64,000 nt of DNA. It comes from Rotaria sp. Silwood1 (Eukaryota > Rotifera > Eurotatoria > Philodinida > Philodinidae). The notes beneath the pieces are model-generated. The model saw nothing but the letters and a program-made list of their open reading frames with translations, did no database searches and was not told where the DNA came from. A program made the translations under genes and the position numbers. Within the stretch, counting starts at the first letter, position 1. Each line of letters opens with the position of its first letter. Shown in pieces: positions 56,487 to 64,000 of this stretch. The stretch lies in NCBI GenBank assembly GCA_905250075.1, contig CAJNOP010000120.1, positions 186,001-250,000 of the forward strand, written 5' to 3'.

Positions 56487-58902
56487 ATGATTTATAATAT
56501 TGAAGAAAAATGTAACATGTATATATATATATTATATGATTCTTGTGTTTTTGTTTATTGAGGTTTATATTTTTTGCTTATTGCACTTTGCATTATATTC
56601 GTCAATGGTCGACTTATTCAATCAGAGTCTATTGTTAATGAACCACTTACTATCGATGTTATATCAACTAATAATGTACCTATCCTTCCTCAATTTTCAA
56701 CAATAAATCGAGCTAACATATCGCCAGTAACAGCAAATAAAACTAATACTTCAGTGTGTTATCCAGTTGTTGGTTGTTTTGATAATAATGAACCATATAA
56801 TAATGCTGGTTTAGAAGTACCTCAATCACCTGAACATATTAGTACACAATTTCTTTTATTTACACAAGAAGCTCCTTCAACACCAGAATTTCTTGTCTAT
56901 GATAGTAATGATCAATCAATTATAGAATCAAATCTTAATTCTTCTCGATGGTTAAGAATTATTGTTCATGGTTTTACAAATAATCGAAATAGTATTTGGA
57001 TAAAACCACTTCAAGATGAATTATTAAAATTAAAAGATGTAAAAATTAGTTTTAGTTTTAGTTTTTCTTTCTAGTTTTTGAAATTATTTCTTATGAATAT
57101 AATTAGAATGAATTATCAGATGTACTTGTTGTTGATTGGGGTCATGGTGCTAAATTTCCATTATATACAAATGCTGCTTCAAATACACGTCTTGTTGGTA
57201 AACAAATTGGTTTACTTTTACAAAAATTACATAATATGAAAGGATTTTCATATGATAAAATTCATTGTATTGGTTCGTTAATATCAAGAAAAGAAATATT
57301 AATTATTATTGTTTTTATATTTTTATTAGGACATAGTCTTGGTGCACATACATGTTCTTTAGCATCAAATATAATTGATAATCAAATGGCTCGTATTTCT
57401 GGTCTTGATCCAGCTGGTCCATTATTTGAAGGAAAAGATGTACTTGTTCGTCTTGATAAAAATGATGCAAAATTTGTTGATGTTATTCATACAAATACAG
57501 ATATTGCTTTTGGAGTTGGTCTTGGATCAAGTCAATCATCAGGACATGTAGATTTTTATGCTAATGGTGGTCAACATCAACCAGGTTGTCCTTCAGTGTA
57601 AATATTTATTGAAGAAGGAACTTTTTTTTTTTTTGTTCTTCTTTCAATATTAATATTATTTTATTTTTTCAAAAGGCTTTCACTTCTTGGTAATGTAATT
57701 CATGGTCATAGTGAAGGTAAAATAATTGAAAAATATTTAAAATAAATATAATTTTATTTAATAGCTATTTATGAACAAACATCATGTTCACATGGTAAGT
57801 TTAAAAACAAAAATATAAGTAAATTGAAAATTATTTTATATTTATATTTAGGTCGTTCACATGGCTATTTTACTGAATCAATCAAGTATATATCTATTGA
57901 TAGAAATTAATTAGAACAATTTTCTGTTTTTTTTTTTTTCTATTCTAGTTCAGAATGCCGATATAATGCTTTTCCATGTCAAGATTATGTAAAAACGAAA
58001 AAAAAAAAAGAATTATGTTTCTATTTCTTTTCATGATTCTATTCTATTTAGAATAGTTTTGTCAATGGCCAATGTCTTGCATGTTCAACATCAGGTTGTG
58101 CTCAAATGGGTATTGAAAATAATGTTTTTTTTTAATGATATAATGAATAGTTAATTTTTGTGCTTGTTTTTATTTGTCGTTAAGGTTTTTATTCGGTTTA
58201 TTCACTTGGTCGTGGTAATATGTATTTATCAACAAAGAATACTTCACCATTTTGTGGTTAGAATTTATATTCAATTTTTTATTTTATCGATTTATTTTTT
58301 ACTTATCTCAATCTATAGGTAATCATTATTTGATTGAACTTGTACTCAATCGAGATATGATTGCAACAAGTGGTGAAATTTATGTTTCAATTCATTCAAA
58401 TTATGAAATATTAACTAATGTTAGTATGACTATGAAGTAAGTTTAAAAAAAAATGAAATTATCTAATTCAATATTCATATAATTATAAAGATCGAAAGCT
58501 GATATAAAACCAGGTGATATATTTCGTCATGTATTCAGTTATAAAACTGATTTGGGTAAAGTTGATTATGCTATTGTGCATTTTAATAAAGCAAAGAATT
58601 GTATGTATATTTATTGAAATGTATATGATGAAAACGTATGTTTTATATTACTTTAGTCTTTGGATGGGGTGCTGAAAAAGGTAATGAAATAGTTATTTCA
58701 CGTCTTCGTTTGAAATCACTTGAAGATAGTGTTATGTATGTATACAAAAGTTGTCATACTTCTTTTTTTTTTTCTATTTTTGTCTTTTCTATTTAATAGA
58801 TATAGTGGACTTTGTGAAACGCATACAAAAATAGAAGCACATGCTTTTGAAACAGTTTTACTCAATCGTTCGGATTGTCTTGATCCGAAAGAAAATTTGT
58901 GA
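56487..58902 (+). CDS. Secreted pancreatic-type triacylglycerol lipase
   Basis: Alpha/beta-hydrolase of the PNLIP family, predicted to hydrolyse extracellular lipids. Fourteen exons: 56487-56511, 56563-57038, 57107-57272, 57330-57597, 57676-57716, 57765-57794, 57852-57885, 57949-57988, 58052-58109, 58185-58256, 58319-58436, 58491-58600, 58657-58735, 58800-58902, giving 539 aa. The N-terminus (LYFLLIALCIIFVNG) is a signal peptide. Catalytic Ser in GHSLGAH, Asp in GLDPAGP, His in CSHGRSHGYF; the oxyanion-type VHGFT block is present. Cys-rich pairing continues through FPCQDY and CLACSTSGC. The C-terminal ~170 residues match the PLAT domain position. First exon is the least certain part: 25 nt, inferred because the signal-peptide frame has no upstream ATG, and a GT...AG intron of 51 nt restores one. 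Between Ser and signal there is a family-atypical ~60-residue spacer. Confidence 0.88.
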
Positions 58903-59289
58903 AACTGAAGAAAATAAAAATATATTCATAAAATTATAGATTAAAATGTATTTGTAATAGACAATTATACATTGAAACTTCTATTAATAAACATCTTGCA
59001 TAAGTAAACAATTCTAGAAGTCCTACTTAAACATTGTTTTTAAAATCTCAATTACTATTTTAACCTCTGTTAAATGAATGCATGTGCAATTGTTTTCTTT
59101 TTGCTTCTTTTCATCTTGGTCATTTCTAGCAAATGTACTAAAACTATTAACTGTTCATATTAAGGAAAAGCAAAGACAACACAACATTATCTGATATTAG
59201 ATAAGAAAAAGTTCAATTAATCAATGATTATAATGTTACTAATCACTCATCACAATGTAAATTATCTGAAAACTAGAATATTTTACTTA

Positions 59290-59910
59290 CGAGGGAAGGA
59301 TCCCAAGTGATTCACCGCTTTTGGCTCTAAATTTTGCCCATAAGTGGAGATCTTGTAGACTAGAAAAATCCTAAGAGGATATGGGCCCATACTGCGATTT
59401 GGCTGAGAGATATTCAAGTTTTACCCAAAATTTCCTATGGGACCTTGATTTTCCAGCAAAATCATATTTTCGAATTTTGAGCTGAAACTTTGCCTAGATA
59501 AAGCCCTCAATTAGACTAGTTTGTAAAAAACAATTCAGTACTGTTGGACATAGTATTACTGAGATATGAATTTTCCAAAATACAGGCGCTTTTCGATTGA
59601 TATTGTATAAAACATCAGTACTTTGAAAAATTCATATCTGAGTAATACTACGGCCAAAAGTACTGAATTTTTTTTTACAAGCTGCTCTAATTGAGGGCTT
59701 TATCTGGGCAAAGTTTCAGCTCAAAATTCGAAAAACACGATTTTGCTGGAAGATCAAGGTCCCACAGCGAATTTTGGGTAAAACTTGAGTATCTCAACCA
59801 AATCACAATATGGGCCCACATCCTCTTAGGCTTTTTCTAGTCTACAAGACTCCTAATTATGGGCAAAATATGGAGCCACAAGCGGTGAATCACTTGGGGA
59901 CCTTCCCTCG
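59290..59910. mobile_element. Large foldback element with TTA target duplication
   Basis: 621 bp, almost entirely two arms of about 290 nt in inverted orientation around a short centre near 59580-59625. The ends read CGAGGGAAGGATCCC and GGGGACCTTCCCTCG. TTA flanks both sides (59287-59289 and 59911-59913), a 3-bp duplication as made by PIF/Harbinger-type transposases. Arms pair with perhaps 10-15% mismatch, judged by eye. No coding capacity. The transcript would fold into a very long hairpin. Confidence 0.85.
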
Positions 59911-60514
59911 TTAGTTCTGTATTCGATATTTTAAAACGAAAACGATAAAGAATATTTAAATGATTATCAAATAAAGCACAATAAAAGTATTGAACAAGAA
60001 ATTCAAAAATTTTAACGTAAAAAAATTTAATGAAAATTGTAAAGAAATATTCATTAATTTACATATATCTTGACTGAAACCATAATACAACGCTTTATCA
60101 AATAAAGGCAGCGTTTTATATTTCGTTGAACGTTTTTTTTTTCAATTCATAAATATTCAAATGAAAAACGCTTATATATTTTAAACGCTTTATTTCATTT
60201 CATAGTAAAATATATAATATCTCTTTCATAGATAAACAACTTTTTGTTATCAGAGATATGTAGCAATGAAAGATGTACACCCTCCTTAGTTCTTTTTCAT
60301 TGAAAAAAAACAAGAATTCTGCATCCTGCGTCACTGTATTTATTCTTCACTATATTCCAATATAAAAACAACAGAAAATTATTTTTCCCATTAATGTGAG
60401 TTAGAGTTTTTTTTTTGCGAAATTTATTTCCTCATTTCAAGTCATTGTCCTATTATTAATTTTAGAGTCTTTTTTTTTTGTTTGAAGATTTAATCTTGAT
60501 TTTCATGTTACCAG

Positions 60515-60653
60515 TAGTGGCGGAGCCAGAATTTTGAGCTGAGAGAGGCTCAGTCCCCTTGGCGAATAAAATACATGCTTTACAAATTGTCCTGGGTGGG
60601 GGGGACTCAAAGGTTTCTGAGGAGGGCTGAGCCACCCCCTGACTCCGCCACTA
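60515..60653. mobile_element. hAT-like MITE with TAGTGGCGGAG ends
   Basis: 139 bp. Left end TAGTGGCGGAGCCAG, right end CTGACTCCGCCACTA; arms continue pairing through the GGCTCAG / CTGAGCC stretch. Flanking 8-bp duplications GTTACCAG (60507-60514) and GTCACCAG (60654-60661) match at 7 of 8. GC-rich against its surroundings. TAGTGGCGGA-type ends are common in hAT elements. Confidence 0.85.
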
Positions 60654-61705
60654 GTCACCAGGCATGCTGGATACACAGTATATGTCTATGTGTTTTTTTT
60701 GTCTATTACTCCCAACATCATACGACATCTGTCAGTACATCAGCTGACATCGTATAGATTCATTTGATTTCTATTCTGACTGCCCATCTTCCTTTTATGG
60801 TAGTATGTATCGTATTGAACTGTCCACTTTCTTATTCGTTCTTCATCATCATCTCATCTTGTCAGTATCAACATGATTGGAGACCTGTTCGACGATAACA
60901 TATATATATATGTATATACATATAATAAACATAACAAAAGTTCAAGTTCACTACTTGTCAATAAAAAAACAAGTTATTTTTTTTTGAAATATTTATTTTA
61001 GATTTTACTAATCTATCCGTCCCTATTGCCTTTTTATTTTCATGTATTTTTTATAAATTTATTCAAAACTGACAATACTGATTAATAACGAAACACATTC
61101 CAAATTTCAATTAAGGTATCTTCGTATTTATCTTTGATGATTACATAAAAAAAAAAGAAAGATAGTTATCTATTATCATATTTATCGCTTTTCTTTTTCG
61201 TACGTTTTTTTTTTTTCATAGGGTATTTATTTTACTTGTATAATTAATGAATTATAATCTTCATGCAAGGTTTTCTTACTTGTTTATCATTAAATAAGTA
61301 CATAGAAAAACGAGATAATCATCATTTACCTATTTTTTCATGTATTCAAACTTATAATCATTCATGAATATAACATATTAAAGAATTTCTTTTTTTTTTT
61401 TTCTTCTCCAAAATCTTTTTCTTTTTTTGTTCTTCAATCATTACACCTCCAATGACGACAAGGTGAGATGTTATGAGTAGAGTCAAAGGAATACGGTCGT
61501 TTTCATTTTTTCTTCTTCTTCTTCTTGTTCTTCTTTTCTTGAATTCGAATTGAATGAACATAATACCATTTGAAATGTCAATTATGATAGTATATAAGTG
61601 AATAAAAGCATGAAAAAAAGAAAAGAATGGAGAAATAATGTTATAGTTTTCATTGAAATGAGTTCGAATTTTTTTTTTTTTTTTGGCATTAATTATTTTC
61701 TTTTT

Positions 61706-64000
61706 ATGTCTAGTTCATCATCAAATAAATCAATTATTTTATCTTCTAATAATGAAAATTTAAGTTTGCCAAAGATCGCCGCCGCAACTACTCACATTAT
61801 TGACCGTCATCTGGCAAGGATCGTTGCGGGCAATGCAGGTATGGCTGTGTTTATTTTGTTACTAATCGAAGAAAGTTTTTTTTTTTTGTTCTAAAGAAAA
61901 TTTACGTGCACATCTTGACTCGATGTATAAACTGCTGCGACCCGACGATCGTCTTACCTTGGTTTGTGTCTACTCTTTTTTTAATATTTTAATTTCTTTT
62001 TCTTTACAATTATATATTTAAATAGATGGTCCAATTGGAAAGTGGTTTTCCAAATCGTTTTCGTTACCTAGTCATTGTTACATGTGTCGGAAGACAAGAA
62101 ACAGAAGAGTAAAAAGAAAATATGATTAGTATTTATTTATTAATAATTAAAAATATTTGCTTATTGTATAGATCGGCTATTCTTGGTTTCGATGTTGGTA
62201 CAAATGAGATTACAATCGGTATGACATTACCAATATGGGCCGATTTGGATATATCACTCGACGGTGATGGGTAAATTTCTTTGGATTTTTATCTATAACT
62301 TTAAATATTATGAATTTTGATAAGAAAAAAAAAAGGCTAAACCTTGAAATTAGGTGATAAGTTTCTTTTTCCTCAAATATTATTATACATAATAACACAT
62401 AGGAAATTTTCTAATCTACAGAAGGAAAATTTTATATTATAGAAAAAACTTTTTTTCTTTTTTATTTAGTGGTTTTAAATTAACTTCGTACGATCGATGT
62501 CATATTTTCAAGCCGGTGAGCGTACAAGCTCTGTGGTAATTATTTAAAATTTATTTATTTATTTATTTATTTTTGTTTATATATTAATTAAATATTGAAA
62601 TTTTATAGGACTGCTTATCAGAGTTTGCACAAAGCATCAAATCAAGCTCGTCTTTATAATTATATAGCTAATAATGGTATAACACATAGTTGGATTGAAT
62701 ATTATCGTAATCCAGATATACGTTCAAATCAAATTTATGTTAATGAATGGAATCAAATGGATGATATTTTATCACATCGTAGTGATTCACCTCATTTATA
62801 TCAACCGTATATTATCAAAAACAATATTGCATATATATATATCTAAATGAAAAAGATATTTTTGTTTTTGGTATTTTTTTTAGATTATCGTCAGATGAAG
62901 AAACACTTCGTGCTAGAATACATGTTAAATTAAAAGAAATTATGTTACAAGTTGATCTTGATGAAGTGACATCGAAATTTGTAAGTTAAATTAATTAATG
63001 TTTGATTTTATTCTTTTGAAATTTTTGTAAAATTAAATATTTCGTTTTTTTTTTTTGAAGTTACGTGAACAATTAGAAAATGCCTTTCAAATGTCTTTAT
63101 CTCCTTATAAACAGTATATTGATGATGTTATGTTACAAATTCTTGCTCAAATGGATAAACCAACAATGATTTTACCATATTTATATCTTGGTTCAGAATG
63201 GAATGCATCAAATTTTGAAGAATTAAAAGCAAATAATATTGGTTATGTATTAAATGTTTCACGAGAAATAGATAATTTTTTTCCTGGTCATTTTAAATAT
63301 TTAAATGTTCGTGTACATGATCAGGATGATGCAGATTTATTAAAAGAATGGGAAAAAACATTTCGATTTATAAATGAAGCAAAGTATAATTATTAAATTC
63401 TTTAAAAAGAAACTTTATATATATATATTATTTTTCCTTTTTATAGAGCTAATAATCAATGTTGTTTAGTTCATTGTAAGATGGGTATTAGTCGATCTGC
63501 ATCGACGGTAAAATATCCAAAAGACAAAAAAAAAATACAATAAATAATTACTTATAAATTCATTAATTAATCTATTTTTTTTTTGTTTGTTGAAATTAGG
63601 TATTAGCATATCTTATGAAAGAAAACAATCATTCATTTGCTGATGCTTTGGAACATGTAAAAAAACGACGATCATGTATCAATCCAAATGGTGGTTTTAG
63701 AAATCAATTACTTATTTATGAAGGAATACTTGCGGCAAAGTAAAATAATTAAAAATTTGAAAATTTATTATTATTATTATTGTATTTTAGTAAAACATTT
63801 CGAAGTAAATTAAATGACAGTCAAACAATTACAACAACAATTGGAAAAAAAACAGTACCTATACAGACAATATCATCATCATCATCAATTGATACTAAAA
63901 ATACATCAAATATACCTGTTCAACGTTCATCATCATCAAATCCTATAGTTCTTATGCGAACACGATCTCCAAATAAATCAAATCCTATTGTTATTGCATC
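61706..64000 (+). CDS. SSH: Slingshot-type cofilin phosphatase (3' end cut by window)
   Basis: Dephosphorylates cofilin and so promotes actin filament turnover. Eleven exons visible: 61706-61838, 61897-61961, 62026-62108, 62172-62270, 62470-62535, 62609-62806, 62884-62980, 63061-63383, 63447-63507, 63600-63739, 63791-64000 (runs off the window), about 491 aa. The N-terminal Slingshot domain includes [20 protein letters not shown] and [17 protein letters not shown]-like region follows, then the dual-specificity phosphatase from [11 protein letters not shown] through [11 protein letters not shown], with the P-loop [11 protein letters not shown] (CX5R). A Ser-rich tail begins at the right edge. 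The start codon is uncertain: 61658 or 61610 are in-frame alternatives, or an upstream exon could splice in. The first five exons use more G/C-ending codons than the rest. Confidence 0.92.

Larger units (their letters stand above)
58903..61705. other. Intergenic region rich in inverted-repeat elements
   Basis: 2.8 kb with a 621-bp foldback element and a 139-bp hAT-like MITE, otherwise AT-rich with T and CTT runs (for example 61505-61545). No gene recognised. The Slingshot promoter or upstream exons may lie at the right end. Confidence 0.65.

Noticed and set aside
61358-61561. Minus-strand Lys/Arg-rich frame
   Set aside because: It translates a CTT-rich low-complexity tract; no supporting features.

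Overview
This is 64 kb of AT-rich animal nuclear DNA with spliced protein-coding genes. Introns are mostly about 45-80 nt, with GT...AG ends and T-rich acceptors. Innexin, Slingshot, MELK, PAQR3 and FET-family genes identify a metazoan. A short run of TGTGGG-type hexamers (written CCCACA on the + strand) abuts the assembly gap at 2188-2287. That motif is the telomere repeat I recall for bdelloid rotifers. Together with compact introns and many 3' splice sites directly in front of start codons (spliced-leader trans-splicing is reported in bdelloids), it makes a bdelloid-like rotifer my best guess. This is an inference, not a proof.

Layout. 1-3150: a large palindromic foldback element, a hairpin, the hexamer tract and a 100-N gap. 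3173-7151: MELK kinase (+). 7470-9749: fumarase (+). 10965-12448: PHYHD1-like dioxygenase (+). 12630-14951: innexin (-). 17233-25860: six tightly packed + strand genes: two tandem U1A/U2B''-type spliceosomal RRM proteins, a BET1L-like SNARE, a leucine-rich-repeat protein, TRMT112 and PAQR3. 25861-31920: a 6 kb gene-poor stretch. 31921-40189 and 43787-52960: two tandem full-length ABCB/P-glycoprotein transporters, diverged at the 5' end but nearly identical, introns included, through the 3' two thirds. 53187-55031: FET-family RNA-binding protein (-). 56487-58902: secreted pancreatic-type lipase (+). 58903-61705: repeats. 61706-64000: Slingshot cofilin phosphatase (+), cut by the window end.

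The genes are mostly housekeeping or signalling and do not form one pathway. What stands out is genome structure: (i) a likely trans-spliced, operon-like cluster; (ii) an ABCB pair with a homogenised core, consistent with gene conversion; (iii) at least six short inverted-repeat DNA elements (three hAT-like with 8-bp target duplications, one mariner-like, one large TTA-flanked foldback, one duplicated inside the ABCB pair), most of them in the few long introns or in spacers. All CDS models were spliced by eye and each complete model is divisible by three. The exon joins are inferences without transcript data.
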